From CBDCFV01 sp965216425 (GTDB lineage: Bacteria; Chloroflexota; Dehalococcoidia; Lucifugimonadales; UBA3495), in the NCBI GenBank assembly GCA_965216425.1, contig CBDCFV010000006.1, positions 1,178,001 to 1,242,000 on the forward strand: 64,000 bases of DNA, read 5' to 3'. Each line of letters starts with the position of its first letter. Within the stretch, counting starts at the first letter, position 1. The position numbers and the translations under genes are program-made. A model generated the notes under the pieces. The model was not told the DNA's origin. It was given only the letters and a program-made list of their open reading frames with translations, and made no database searches. Positions 34,561 to 43,512 of this stretch are shown here, in pieces.

Positions 34561-35856
34561 TTAGTAAATCTTGTTGGTGCCTACCAACGGCACCCTGGCC
34601 ATGGCCGACGCTTCGATGGTCAAGGCAGCCAGGTCTTCCGGTTCCAGGCTGTGGACGTCTCCTTTACCCAGGGAACGGGTGAGCAGGGCCATTTCCATGG
34701 TCATGGAATTTATGAAGTTGGCGACACGCTCGGCTCCCTCGTCCGGGTCCAAGCGTTTCATCAACTCCGGGTCCTGGGTGGTTATCCCTACCGGACACTT
34801 GCCCGTCTGGCAGTGGCTGCACTGGCCGGCGGGCACGCCTACTTCCTCCATGAAGTTGCTGCCGGGGATCTCCTTGTTGCAGTTGAGGGCGATCAAGGCC
34901 CCGATGCCGATGGCTACGGCATCCGCGCCCAAGGCCAAGGCCTTGGCAGCGTCTGCCCCGTTACGGATGCCACCCGAGGCAATCAGGCTTACCTTGCCGT
35001 ATAGGCCCAGTTCCCGCAACGCTTCCCGTGCCATTACGATGGCTGGCACCGTGGGGATGCCACTGTGGTCCAAGAGTATTTCCGCCGATGCGCCGGTCCC
35101 GGCAACCATGCTGTCGATGACCACAGCGTCGGCCCCGGCCTTGGCTGCCAGCTTCACGTCGTCGTCCACCCGGCAGGCTCCCAGCTTGACGTGAACCGGG
35201 ACGCTCCAGTCAGTGGCCTCCCGTAGCTGCTCGATCTTGATGGCCAGGTCGTCCGGTCCCAGCCAGTCGGGATGACGGGCAGGGCTGCGCTGGTCGATGC
35301 CCTTGGGAAGGTCCCGCATCTCGGCCACATCGTCCAGCACTTTTACGCCCATCAGCAGCCCGCCGGTGCCGGGTTTTGCGCCCTGTCCCACAACTATCTC
35401 GATGGCTTGGGCTTGGACCAAGTGGTGGGGGTTGAAACCGTATCGGCTGGGCAGCACTTGGTAAATCAGCTTCTCCGAGGCGTCCCGCTCGCTTTGCAGC
35501 ATCCCGCCGTCGCCAGTACAGCTAGCGGTGCCCACCATGGCGGCGGCCTTGCCCAAGGCGGTCTTGGCGTTGGCCGACAGCGCCCCGTAGCTCATACCGG
35601 TGATGTAGATCGGCGTGTCAAGGACTAGCGGGTTCTCAGCGTATGCCCCACCAATGACGGTGCGGGTGTTGCACCGTTCTTTATAGCCCTCGAGGGGAAA
35701 GCGGGTAAGGCCGGTGGAGAGGAATGTGAGATCGTCGAAGTGGGTAACCTTCTGAAAAGTGCTGAAGCCACGGATCCGGTAACGCCCGAGTTCAGCCTTG
35801 GCGTGAATGTCGTCGATGATCGAACGGGACCATATTTGGCTGCTGTCCATTACCAT
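34561..35856 (-). CDS. mgsC: N-methylglutamate synthase subunit C (FMN-binding glutamate-synthase-like)
   Basis: A 431-residue protein like the FMN and iron-sulfur core of glutamate synthase. It has SGGIRNGADAAKALALGADAV for FMN binding and GVPAGQCSHCQTGKCPVGITTQDP, whose cysteines fit the iron-sulfur cluster loop. In the N-methylglutamate pathway this subunit holds the synthase site that turns gamma-glutamylmethylamide and 2-oxoglutarate into N-methylglutamate. A GAGGG site precedes the first of two close ATG codons. It starts 13 bases after mgsB. Confidence 0.87.
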   Translation of the reverse strand: MVMDSSQIWSRSIIDDIHAKAELGRYRIRGFSTFQKVTHFDDLTFLSTGLTRFPLEGYKERCNTRTVIGGAYAENPLVLDTPIYITGMSYGALSANAKTALGKAAAMVGTASCTGDGGMLQSERDASEKLIYQVLPSRYGFNPHHLVQAQAIEIVVGQGAKPGTGGLLMGVKVLDDVAEMRDLPKGIDQRSPARHPDWLGPDDLAIKIEQLREATDWSVPVHVKLGACRVDDDVKLAAKAGADAVVIDSMVAGTGASAEILLDHSGIPTVPAIVMAREALRELGLYGKVSLIASGGIRNGADAAKALALGADAVAIGIGALIALNCNKEIPGSNFMEEVGVPAGQCSHCQTGKCPVGITTQDPELMKRLDPDEGAERVANFINSMTMEMALLTRSLGKGDVHSLEPEDLAALTIEASAMARVPLVGTNKIY

Positions 35857-35869
35857 GATACGCCCTCGT

Positions 35870-36553
35870 TCAGATCAATGTTTTTTCGAGACGCTCCAGC
35901 GAATCGAAGTGGTAAAGCCTTTTCGCCGAGACGATCTTCGTAAACCGGGGCCTGCTTTCAACACCTTGGTTGTCCAGCAGCTCCCAGAGATCGAGCAGCT
36001 CCGACTCGGTGATTTCTTCAATCCGGGCATCGCTGCCCAGCGAGCCGATTTGCCCGCCTACGTATATGACGCCCTCGTACATCGAGTCGCCGACGGCTTC
36101 ACCAACGTCGCCGCAGACGACGATGCGGCCTTTCTGCATCATAAACCCGGTGAGGAATCCGGAGTTTCCGCCTATTACCAGCGTGCCGCCCTTCATCGAG
36201 ATGCCCGCCCGGGCCCCGGCGTTGCCTTTAACGGTGATCTCTCCGCCCCGCATCGTGGCTGCTAAGGATGCTCCGGCGTCCTTGGTGACGGTAATCTTAC
36301 CGGCCATCAGGTTGTCACCCAGTCCCCAACCGGCGTTGCCGTCTATGGTTACCTCGGGGCCGTCCATGAGACTGGCCGAGTAGTAGCCGACACTGCCTTC
36401 GATGTTGATCTTGCAGGCATTCAGGATACCGACAGCGATATTGTGTCCGGCGCGGGGATTCAGGATGGTGACTTCGGCGCCTTGGGCAGCCAGTTTCTTC
36501 AGTTCCCGGTTCAACTGGCGGACTGGCATCCGGCTGGCGTCTAGAGTGACCAA
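35870..36553 (-). CDS. mgsB: N-methylglutamate synthase subunit B (GXGXG domain), TTG start
   Basis: A 227-residue beta-helix protein of the GltB3/GXGXG type, as found at the C-terminus of glutamate synthase large subunits. Repeated turns of the form GxxG...GG are visible: GNAGWGLGDNLMAGKITV, GASLAATMRGGEITVKGNAG, and GDVGEAVGDSMYEGVIYVGG. The open frame reaches 36685, but that part overlaps mgsA. A TTG at 36553 has GAGG seven bases upstream and sits right at the conserved start (VTLDASRMPVRQLNREL). It therefore overlaps the mgsA stop by 13 bases. The next ATG (36529) lacks a ribosome site. Confidence 0.82.
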   Translation of the reverse strand: MVTLDASRMPVRQLNRELKKLAAQGAEVTILNPRAGHNIAVGILNACKINIEGSVGYYSASLMDGPEVTIDGNAGWGLGDNLMAGKITVTKDAGASLAATMRGGEITVKGNAGARAGISMKGGTLVIGGNSGFLTGFMMQKGRIVVCGDVGEAVGDSMYEGVIYVGGQIGSLGSDARIEEITESELLDLWELLDNQGVESRPRFTKIVSAKRLYHFDSLERLEKTLI

Positions 36554-37449
36554 GTCATGACCTCGTAGTTCTGGGGCTCCAACCGGTCTATTTCCCCGGC
36601 GAATATCTCCCGCAACGCCACCTCTTCCGACGCGATGGCTACGACGTCGTCGGTCTCTATCGTAACCAGCGGCTTGGCCGACCATTGGTCCTTGGCGTAC
36701 CCCAAGCCGTCCTTGGTCGCCACCAAGTAGGTAAACGTTCCGTCCAAGTCTTTCAAGGACGCTTGCAGGGTATCATTCAAGGAATCCCCGTGGGCCAGTT
36801 TGTCGGCCAGGTAAACGGCGATAAGCTCCGAGTCGTTTCCTGTTTGGAAGTGGTGTCCCTGGTCCTCGAACATGCGCTTCAACTTGTGGTAGTTGGTAAG
36901 CTGTCCATTGTGGACCACGGTAACGTCAGCAAAGGGATAGGCCCAGAATGGGTGGGCGTGGTTGACGTCGACGCGGCTTTCCGTGGCCATTCTCACGTGT
37001 CCGATGCCATGGGTCCCCCTGATGTCACTGATGGCGTGCTTCTGGTCCATAGTGACCGGAGTACCAACGTCCTTGATGACCTCGGATACGTGGCCTATGC
37101 TGTGCAACGCCACTCCCTCAGTTTTCAACAGGGCCTCGGCCAAGGGCGGGATTTCGCCCTCATACCGGATAGCCAGTCTCAAAAACTGTCCCCAAGTCCC
37201 TTTTGACGCCACCACGCCTCCCCGGCGCACCACCGTGTCCTCGGCACGCGCCAAGGTGTCCGCGGCGTTCAATTCGTCATCCGTCCAAATGCGAAGGACG
37301 AGATCGCCGCCGGCGTCTTCACCAACCACGGTGATTCCGCTGGAGTCCTTCCCCCGGTGGGTCATGGTCTCCAGCATTTTGACCAGATCCTCGCCAACGG
37401 GGGCCAATTCCCCTCGATTCTTATAAAGAATTCCGCTAACGCCGCACAT
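36541..37449 (-). CDS. mgsA: N-methylglutamate synthase subunit A (class II glutamine amidotransferase)
   Basis: A 302-residue Ntn-type amidotransferase like the N-terminal domain of glutamate synthase and PurF. The nucleophile cysteine is residue 2 (MCGVSG). THRGKDSSG and GIGHVRMATESR are substrate-binding blocks, and NGQLTNYHKLKR and TGNDSELIAVYL are standard family motifs. It would release the amine from the gamma-glutamyl donor for the synthase. It is the first gene of the long leftward operon. The 266 bases to the divergent quinone-oxidoreductase gene should contain both promoters. Confidence 0.88.
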   Translation of the reverse strand: MCGVSGILYKNRGELAPVGEDLVKMLETMTHRGKDSSGITVVGEDAGGDLVLRIWTDDELNAADTLARAEDTVVRRGGVVASKGTWGQFLRLAIRYEGEIPPLAEALLKTEGVALHSIGHVSEVIKDVGTPVTMDQKHAISDIRGTHGIGHVRMATESRVDVNHAHPFWAYPFADVTVVHNGQLTNYHKLKRMFEDQGHHFQTGNDSELIAVYLADKLAHGDSLNDTLQASLKDLDGTFTYLVATKDGLGYAKDQWSAKPLVTIETDDVVAIASEEVALREIFAGEIDRLEPQNYEVMTWSL

Positions 37450-37715
37450 GTATTTTTATCTGTCCTCAGGTAGGAACGATACCCGCGCCCACAGGTAACT
37501 TGGGTTTATTTTACGACGCCGCAAGTTTAGTCGAGGGCACTTTGAACGTCAAGAGCGCGAGCAGCCGTGGGTTGGCCCCTGCGTGAAATGCCTAATATAA
37601 TGACGGGGCCCGGCCTGCCGTGACAACGTCCGGCCAAAGAGGATAGCTGGGAATCCAAAGATTGAGCATCATTACTATTACTGCGCCAAGCAGGGTTTTG
37701 GCACGGAGGAATTGT

Positions 37716-38681
37716 ATGAAAGCGGTCCGCATAAATGAGTTCGGCGGCCTAGACGTTCTGAGATGGGAGGAAGCCCCCGACCCCAAACCCAGGCCCCATC
37801 AAGTCCTCATCAAGGTGGACTCGGCTGGCGTCAACTATGCCGACATCATGCGGCGGTCAGGCAACTATCCGGGGCCGGACCTGCCTTCCTCCATGGGGTT
37901 GGAGGCGGCGGGCACGGTTGCCGAGATCGGGTCTGATGTTACGGGACTGTCGGTAGGCCAACGGGTGATGGCGATGGGGCCCGGAGGGCAGGCAGAGTAC
38001 GTGGCCGTGAACGCGAATTTCGTATTCCCATACCCGGAAACGGTCGACCCGGTGCAGGCGGGCGGAATGCCCATAGTATTCCTGACCTCGTACCACTTGC
38101 TGAAGACCCGCGGACATCTGGAGCCGGGCCATACGGTGCTGGTGCAAGCCGGAGCGTCAGGCGTCGGCACCGTGGCAATACAATTGGCCAAGGCTTGGGG
38201 CGCAAGAGTCATCGCCACCGCGTCCACCCAGGAAAAGCTCGACCTGTGCCGTTCCTTGGGGGCCGACGTAACCATCAACTATACCGAGCAGGACTTCGAA
38301 GAGGCGGTGGGCCGCGAAAGCGGGGGCCAGGGAGTGGAACTGGTCCTTGAGTGCGTCGGCGGGCCGGTGCTGGAGAAAAGCGTCCGTTGCATCGCGTCCT
38401 ACGGGCGGTTGATCAGCTATGGCAACGCTTCCGGCACACCAGCCAATCTGCCCGGCGCCGACATTTTTTCCGCCAACCGCACCGTCATCGGGTTCAGCAT
38501 CGGACGTTCGCCCCAAGGGACGCTTGACCACCAAGCAGCTATGGCGGATATTTTCCCGATGCTGGCCGACGGCAAAGCCAAGTTGGTGGTGGACCATGTC
38601 CTGCCGATGGCGGAAGTCGCCTCAGCACACCAGCACCTGTCCAACCGGGGCACCCGGGGGAAGGTGATTCTGACTCCGTAG
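37716..38681 (+). CDS. Quinone oxidoreductase-like NADPH-dependent reductase (MDR superfamily)
   Basis: A 321-residue medium-chain reductase of the zinc-free quinone oxidoreductase type. The N-terminal GroES-like domain has GVNYADIMRRSGNYPGPDLP, and the nucleotide site has QAGASGVGTVAIQLAKAWGARVI. The cysteines of the zinc-containing alcohol dehydrogenases are missing. It probably reduces quinones or activated enones with NADPH. GGAGG lies six bases before the ATG at 37716, so the upstream ATG (37662) was not used. It is divergent from mgsA. Confidence 0.88.
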   Translation: MKAVRINEFGGLDVLRWEEAPDPKPRPHQVLIKVDSAGVNYADIMRRSGNYPGPDLPSSMGLEAAGTVAEIGSDVTGLSVGQRVMAMGPGGQAEYVAVNANFVFPYPETVDPVQAGGMPIVFLTSYHLLKTRGHLEPGHTVLVQAGASGVGTVAIQLAKAWGARVIATASTQEKLDLCRSLGADVTINYTEQDFEEAVGRESGGQGVELVLECVGGPVLEKSVRCIASYGRLISYGNASGTPANLPGADIFSANRTVIGFSIGRSPQGTLDHQAAMADIFPMLADGKAKLVVDHVLPMAEVASAHQHLSNRGTRGKVILTP

Positions 38682-38740
38682 GGCGCCCGCCGACAATTAA
38701 CCGATATACAGCCTCAACTTTACCGTGGAGTGGAACGCAA

Positions 38741-39619
38741 ATGGCGATAGTAGGCAGCGGCAATTACACTTATGAACATATAGAGAGCTGGGCCAAACTG
38801 CCCTCCGGCATGACCTTCGGCGATACCAGCGCGGTGTCCACTGATTCTCAGGACCGGGTGTTCGTTTTCCAACGCAAGGACCCGCCGGTGTTGATCTTCG
38901 ACCGGGACGGCAACTACCTGGACTCGTGGGGCGTCAGCGCCATTACCGATCCCCACGGGCTGTGCATCTACGACGATGTTATCTACCTGACCGACCGGGC
39001 GGACTCGGTGGTGTTAAAATTTACGCTGGACGGCAAGGCGTTGCAGGTCATTGGCACTCGCGGCTTCCATTCGGACACGGGCTGCGAAAACATGGCGGAC
39101 TTGGTCCCCCGCGCCGCCGGGCCTTTCAACTACCCCACCGAAATGGTTCCCGCCCCGTCAGGCGACCTGTACGTGACCGACGGGTACCGAAACAGCCGGG
39201 TGCATCGCTTCTCTGCCGACGGCAGTCTCATCCATTCCTGGGGCGAGCCGGGCAAGACGAACGCCGGTCACTTCCATCTGCCCCACAGCGTTTTGATTGA
39301 CGGGGACGAAACAGTTTACGTCTGCGACCGGGAAAACAACCGAATCCAGGTTTTCTCCGCCGACGGCGAGTTCCGCACAATCTGGCCCGACCTGCGGCGG
39401 CCCCAAGACATATCCATGGACGCTGACGGGCTCATTTACGTGAGCGAGGGCGGAGTCTCCGGCCTTTCAGGCAGAGTCAGCCTGATGACCAAACAAGGAG
39501 AAGTAATTGCCCGCTGGGACGCCCCCAATGGGCACGGCAGCTGGGTGGACGTTCATGGAGACATTTACTTGGCCACCAACTTCTCGCAGACAGTGGACAA
39601 GTACGTGCGGCAGCGGTAG
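38741..39619 (+). CDS. NHL-repeat beta-propeller (peptidyl-hydroxyglycine lyase-like)
   Basis: A 292-residue propeller with repeated blades: VFVFQRKDPPVLIFDRDGNYLDSWG, GDLYVTDGYRNSRVHRFSADG, ETVYVCDRENNRIQVFSADG and DGLIYVSEGGVSG. The pattern matches the NHL fold and the group annotated as peptidyl-alpha-hydroxyglycine alpha-amidating-lyase-like. Bacterial members seldom have a known substrate. There is no signal peptide. It follows the reductase by 59 bases on the same strand with its own GGAG site. Confidence 0.82.
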   Translation: MAIVGSGNYTYEHIESWAKLPSGMTFGDTSAVSTDSQDRVFVFQRKDPPVLIFDRDGNYLDSWGVSAITDPHGLCIYDDVIYLTDRADSVVLKFTLDGKALQVIGTRGFHSDTGCENMADLVPRAAGPFNYPTEMVPAPSGDLYVTDGYRNSRVHRFSADGSLIHSWGEPGKTNAGHFHLPHSVLIDGDETVYVCDRENNRIQVFSADGEFRTIWPDLRRPQDISMDADGLIYVSEGGVSGLSGRVSLMTKQGEVIARWDAPNGHGSWVDVHGDIYLATNFSQTVDKYVRQR

Positions 39620-39678
39620 GCCAAGCGTTCATCAAACGGCGCGGTGAAGAAAATCGAATCGGCTTCGCTTGACCCGGA

Positions 39679-39775
39679 TCACCAGAGGCGCCGGACGCCG
39701 TAATTGTCGAAGACCGATTCGATGGAGACCAGCGGCAGGTTACGGGACAATGCTTGGGCGCAGAAGCCGCAAATG
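39679..39775 (-). pseudogene. C-terminal remnant of a VapC/PIN toxin gene
   Basis: Directly after the antitoxin stop, one minus-strand frame reads AQALSRNLPLVSIESVF and then DNYGVRRLW before a TGA. This is the typical last 26 or so residues of a VapC PIN-domain toxin (AQAL...LPLVS...F..YGV..LW). Everything before it, including the four acidic catalytic residues, is gone. No start codon is present in that frame. Confidence 0.7.
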
Positions 39776-40006
39776 CTACCCCTCCCAAGCAGCCAATTCT
39801 TCCTCAGGAAGCGGGTCAAAGAAGCTGTCGTTCACAGTAATGCGACCCGCCATGGCGCCGAATTGCCGCTTGCCGAGCTGTTGACATTTCACTAAGCGGG
39901 CTACCGGCTTGCCGTTGCGGGCGATGATTACTTCCCTGCCGGCCTCTACATCCGCCAGCAATCGCGACAAGTTGGTCTTCGCCTCATGGACGTTTACCGT
40001 AATCAA
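39776..40006 (-). CDS. Phd/YefM family antitoxin
   Basis: A 76-residue antitoxin with the typical DNA-binding start MITVNVHEAKTNLSRLLADVEAG followed by EVIIARNGKPVARLVKC. The C-terminal toxin-binding part ends in PLPEEELAAWEG, a common Phd tail. It would normally neutralise the PIN-type RNase encoded just after it, but that gene has been reduced to a remnant, so this antitoxin looks orphaned. Phd proteins usually repress their own promoter. Confidence 0.88.
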   Translation of the reverse strand: MITVNVHEAKTNLSRLLADVEAGREVIIARNGKPVARLVKCQQLGKRQFGAMAGRITVNDSFFDPLPEEELAAWEG

Positions 40007-40079
40007 CGTCGACTCCTCAGGAACGTACGCTTAGCTAATTATATAGCTAAGTGAATGGCCGGTCAAAAGGCGAAACGTT

Positions 40080-40116
40080 GTCCCGCCGTTCGAGGCATGG
40101 GCCCGAACGGCGGGAC
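40080..40116 (-). terminator. Hairpin terminator after the aminomutase-like gene
   Basis: GTCCCGCCGTTCG pairs perfectly with CGAACGGCGGGAC (13 base pairs). On the minus strand it comes 41 bases after the aminotransferase stop and is followed by AACGTTTCGCCTTTTG, a weak T tract. Confidence 0.65.
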
Positions 40117-40156
40117 ATATCAGCAGACCGTAGTTTAAGGGATTTCAGCAACCCCG

Positions 40157-41494
40157 TTAGCTTACTATCCCCTCGTCGATCAAGGCCTTGATTGAGCCGT
40201 CGAAGGCCTCCAGGCTGAGGTCTATGTCGGCCTCAGTGTGGACGCCGGAGAGGACACCGCTGGTGCGGGACATCAGGTCCACGCCTCTCACCTGTAGTGC
40301 TTGCCGGAACGCAGTCTGGACTTCCGGGGACGCGTTCTTGAGGGTGTTGGCGTCCAACCCCTCTATCGACCGACCCCCGAAGTAAAGGTGGAAGGTGGAG
40401 GACTCGCCGTAGACGGCGGCTGGGATCTCGTGGCGGTCGACGATCCGGCGCAGGCCCACCCGCAACCGCTCGGCCATCCGGTCTGCTTGCGATTGCATCT
40501 CACCGGTGGCGGCGAGTCGCAGGGCCGCGTTGCCGGTGGCGGCGCAGTAGGGATTGGCATTGAAGGTGCCGCCGTGCAGCACCCGCTCGTAGCGGTCGTG
40601 CTGGCGGTCGCCGGTCTGCACCATCACCTGCATTATGTCGTCCCGGCCTGCCACCGCGCCGCCGGGAAGTCCGCCGGTCAGGATTTTGGCCAAGGTGCAA
40701 AGGTCCGGCTCGATACCGAGCCATTGCTGCAGGCCGCCGGGACTCCAGCGGAAGCCGGTGATTACCTCGTCCAGGATCATTACCACGCCGTATTTCCGGG
40801 TCAGTTCCCTTACGCCTTCAACGAAGCCCTCTTGGCGGGGCACCGTGCCGTAAGACGCGCCCGACCCTTCGGTGATTACGCCGGCGATGTCGTTGTTGTT
40901 GGCCAGGGTTTCTTCAAGCACGTTCAAGTCCGGCGGCAGGACGATGACCGAGTCCACCGTGCCTTGAGGGATGCCGATGGACGCGGGAGCGTCAAAGGGG
41001 GGCAGGTTGCCGGGCATGGCGTAGTCGTGCCAGCCGTGGTAGTGGGACTCCCACCGGATAATCTTTTCCTTGCCGGTATAAGCCCGGGCGACGCGCATGG
41101 AGAGCATGGTGGCCTCTGCGCCCGATGCCACAAACCGCACTTTGTCGGCGCAGGGGATGAGGTTGCAGACCCTTTCGCCCCACTCCAACATGGACTCCAC
41201 CGGCGCGCCGAAGTGGGAACCGATGGGCGCCGCGCGGGTCAGCGCCTCGACTACCTCTGGATGGGCGTGCCCCAACAGCAGCGACGCCGATCCCAGCCCG
41301 TAGTCGATGTACTCGTTTCCGTCCACGTCCCACTTCCGAGGACCTTCCCCCTTGGAGATAGTTATGGGGAACGGGGATGCCACATACCCATCGTGGCCCG
41401 CGCCGCCTGAGGGGAACAGCTCCATGAACCTGGGGTATAGCTCTGCCGAGCGGGGGTTTTTCCTGATGTACTCGTCCCTGATCGTCTCTGGCAT
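40157..41494 (-). CDS. Class III aminotransferase, glutamate-1-semialdehyde aminomutase-like
   Basis: A 445-residue PLP-dependent class III aminotransferase closest in style to HemL. Motifs are GSASLLLGHAHPEVVEAL, FVASGAEATMLSMRVARAYTGK, the HYHGWHDY block, VMILDEVITGFR with the PLP aspartate, and LAKILTGGLPGGAVAGR with the lysine that binds PLP. HemL makes 5-aminolevulinate for tetrapyrroles, but many HemL-like enzymes act on other amines and no heme genes are adjacent, so the role is open. AAGGAGG lies just before the ATG. Confidence 0.85.
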   Translation of the reverse strand: MPETIRDEYIRKNPRSAELYPRFMELFPSGGAGHDGYVASPFPITISKGEGPRKWDVDGNEYIDYGLGSASLLLGHAHPEVVEALTRAAPIGSHFGAPVESMLEWGERVCNLIPCADKVRFVASGAEATMLSMRVARAYTGKEKIIRWESHYHGWHDYAMPGNLPPFDAPASIGIPQGTVDSVIVLPPDLNVLEETLANNNDIAGVITEGSGASYGTVPRQEGFVEGVRELTRKYGVVMILDEVITGFRWSPGGLQQWLGIEPDLCTLAKILTGGLPGGAVAGRDDIMQVMVQTGDRQHDRYERVLHGGTFNANPYCAATGNAALRLAATGEMQSQADRMAERLRVGLRRIVDRHEIPAAVYGESSTFHLYFGGRSIEGLDANTLKNASPEVQTAFRQALQVRGVDLMSRTSGVLSGVHTEADIDLSLEAFDGSIKALIDEGIVS

Positions 41495-42049
41495 GGTCTC
41501 CTCCTTTAAGTTTGGCCATCGGGCCGGCGCTGGGATTCGGGACTACGGAGATACCTTAGATAGTGCCATCGTGACGGCACCAATGTACCTTAAATCATGG
41601 GGCCATGCTACCGCTGCATTTATCCCTTATTGTGGGAATGAGAAAACGATGGTCCGCCGTGAGCTTGACCCAAGCTTGGGCAATGCCGCGTCATACGCTA
41701 CCGTGCGTGTGGTAGAGTGCAGCGACCACCTTTCCCGTTGGAGCCGACGGGGCCAGACCATCCACAGATTAAGCCCGAATCCACCGATGGACACCGAATG
41801 GACGGCGTGAGAACAGCGGAAGGGGGGTGAGGGAGCTACAGGGGAGATGGCCTGGGCTCCATTGGGGTAGATGGGAGGTCGGCAGAGGGTCTTCAGTCGT
41901 CGCACAGGGCCCCTATTGGACGTCTGCGGACGTTGGGCAGGGCAAGATGGCGGGGATAGGACGCAGCAAGAGACACTCGCGGACCGGAGTGGCGCGAGTT
42001 GGCGGGGACGTTTGGTTGGCCGGTTGATGGGTCAGTGGCAGACGGGTCG
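41495..42049. other. Gap between the aminotransferase gene and the IS1380 remnant
   Basis: No believable gene is visible in these 555 bases. The right half probably includes the end of the IS1380-type element, but I could not place its terminal inverted repeat. The aminotransferase promoter should lie in the first 150 bases. Confidence 0.4.
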
Positions 42050-42897
42050 TCAGGCTGGGAGTGGAATCGCTTGCAGCCGGGCGAGGGCGCGGCTGAACTG
42101 CTCCTCCCAAGGCCAGCGCCGGGGAAGATGCAGAGTCAACCGGCGTGCCGAGCGGGTGAGCCGCCCGGCCAGGGCAAAGAACCGCCGCCGGAGGGTCTTG
42201 GTGGTCACTATCTGCTCGCCCAGGCCGAGCCGCGCCGTCCAGCGGGCGAGGTTATGCGCCATCACCTGGGCGGCCAGCCAGGCGGCGTTGGCGGCGAAGC
42301 GGCCCGAGGGGAGATGGTTCAGCCCTACGCCGTACTTGAGGTCTCGGATGGCGTTCTCGATCTCGGCGTGGCGGCGATGACCGGCCTCCAGTTCCAGGGT
42401 CTCCCCGTCCCGGTCGGTGATGAAGCCGTGATAGCTGTAGGTGGCGAAGAGGGCCAGTTGGGAACCGGGCGTGGGCTTCACCCGCCGGACGATGAGCCGC
42501 ACCGGCGCGGCGTCCGGCTCACTCTGGAAGGGGGTGTAGGTGGTCTCCGCCACATCGGCGGCGCCGTCCATCCAGTAAGGGATGGACGTCCAGTCCGCCT
42601 CGGGTATCGCCTCGATGAGATTGTGCAGGCTCTGGTGATGGCGGATGGTGATGGAGAAGCGCACGTCCAGCTTGCGGCAGACGGATACTATGCTATGGGT
42701 GTAGAAGCCGCTGTCAGCGCGCACCGTGAGTTGCCCGCTGGCCCCTCCGTAGCGAACCCGCCCCACCGTTTCACGCAGGAAGTGGGCGGCGCCGCGGGCG
42801 GTGTTGGCGCGGCCCTCCCGCAGCCGGGACATCAGCACGTCGCCGGTTCCGGCGGCCACGGCCAGCAGCGGGTGATAGCCCCGCTTGCCGGTATAGC

Positions 42898-42921
42898 CCC
42901 CGTATCAAGTACGGGGCAGGC
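42898..42921 (+). repeat. Mini-hairpin element, copy 1
   Basis: CCCCGTA pairs with TACGGGG around the five-base loop TCAAG, followed by CAGGC. It is inserted in frame in the IS1380 transposase after an HHG-coding GGC, with GGC again on the other side, and adds a TGA when read on the minus strand. Net gain is 24 bases. Confidence 0.75.
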
Positions 42922-43105
42922 CGTGGTGGCGGGCACCCTCCTTGGCCAGGCCGTAGGTCTCGCAGATGGTCGAATCGAGGTCGATGGTGAATGGTGCGTC
43001 GCCGGGTCCGGCCCCAGCCGCCCAGGCCCGGGCCAGCAACTCGCGGCTCACCCGGTCCAGTTGGCGGACATGGCCCCACCTGAAGCTGCGCAGGAAGGTC
43101 CCCAG

Positions 43106-43128
43106 AGCCTGCCCTCGCGAAGGCGGGG
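43106..43128 (-). repeat. Mini-hairpin element, copy 2
   Basis: Read on the minus strand it is CCCCGCCTTCGCGAGGGCAGGCT split by a short loop, that is, a slightly decayed CCCCGC/GCGaGGG stem with the CAGGCT tail. It sits between the codons for ST and LG of the IS1380 transposase. Net gain is 23 bases, which shifts the frame. Confidence 0.7.
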
Positions 43129-43512
43129 GGTGGACGGCGCCTTGACTGTGCCGCCCAGGGCGCGGGCGGTCCCGCCGGTGCGCAACACGTCGGCGTCGTC
43201 GATGCAGTCGCCGCCAGCCAGCGCAGACGCAACCAGGGTCATCATCTTGTCGCCGGTGTTGGCCCGCCCCGGGGCATTGCCCAGGTCGAGGCGCTGCCGG
43301 ACGAGTTCGGGCAGGCCCAGGCGCAGGGCGAGGGTGGCCGGCAGGATCAGCCCGGCATTGGCCACCAGGCGGTGATCGTCGAAGGAGACACGGATGCGGT
43401 CGGGGTAGTGGCGTGACAGCATCTTGTATCCTGACTTTGGCCCGCGACAATAGCTCATATGTGGCGGTCCGGAGTGCGGCAGACCGGTAGCATCTGGGTC
43501 ATGGTAGACCGT

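Larger units (their letters stand above)
42050..43458 (-). pseudogene. IS1380-type transposase gene broken by two mini-hairpin insertions
   Basis: Three minus-strand pieces join into one DDE transposase. The first (from about 43458) includes HYPDRIRVSFDDHRLVANAG and ends its true frame at KAPST. The second runs LGTFLRSFRWGHV to PFTIDLDSTICETYGL. The third has GQLTVRADSGFYTHS and HRRHAEIENAIRDLKYGVGL to 42050. IDLDST, RADSG and the E-x6-K block carry the DDE residues. A 23-base insertion (43106-43128) shifts the frame and a 24-base insertion (42898-42921) brings a TGA. With both removed the gene reads through, so the decay is recent. The element's ends were not found. Confidence 0.82.

Noticed and set aside
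41999..43375. A 458-codon plus-strand open frame opposite the IS1380 transposase
   Set aside because: It is the antisense shadow of a GC-rich transposase; the minus strand gives clear DDE motifs and the plus-strand product has no recognisable features.
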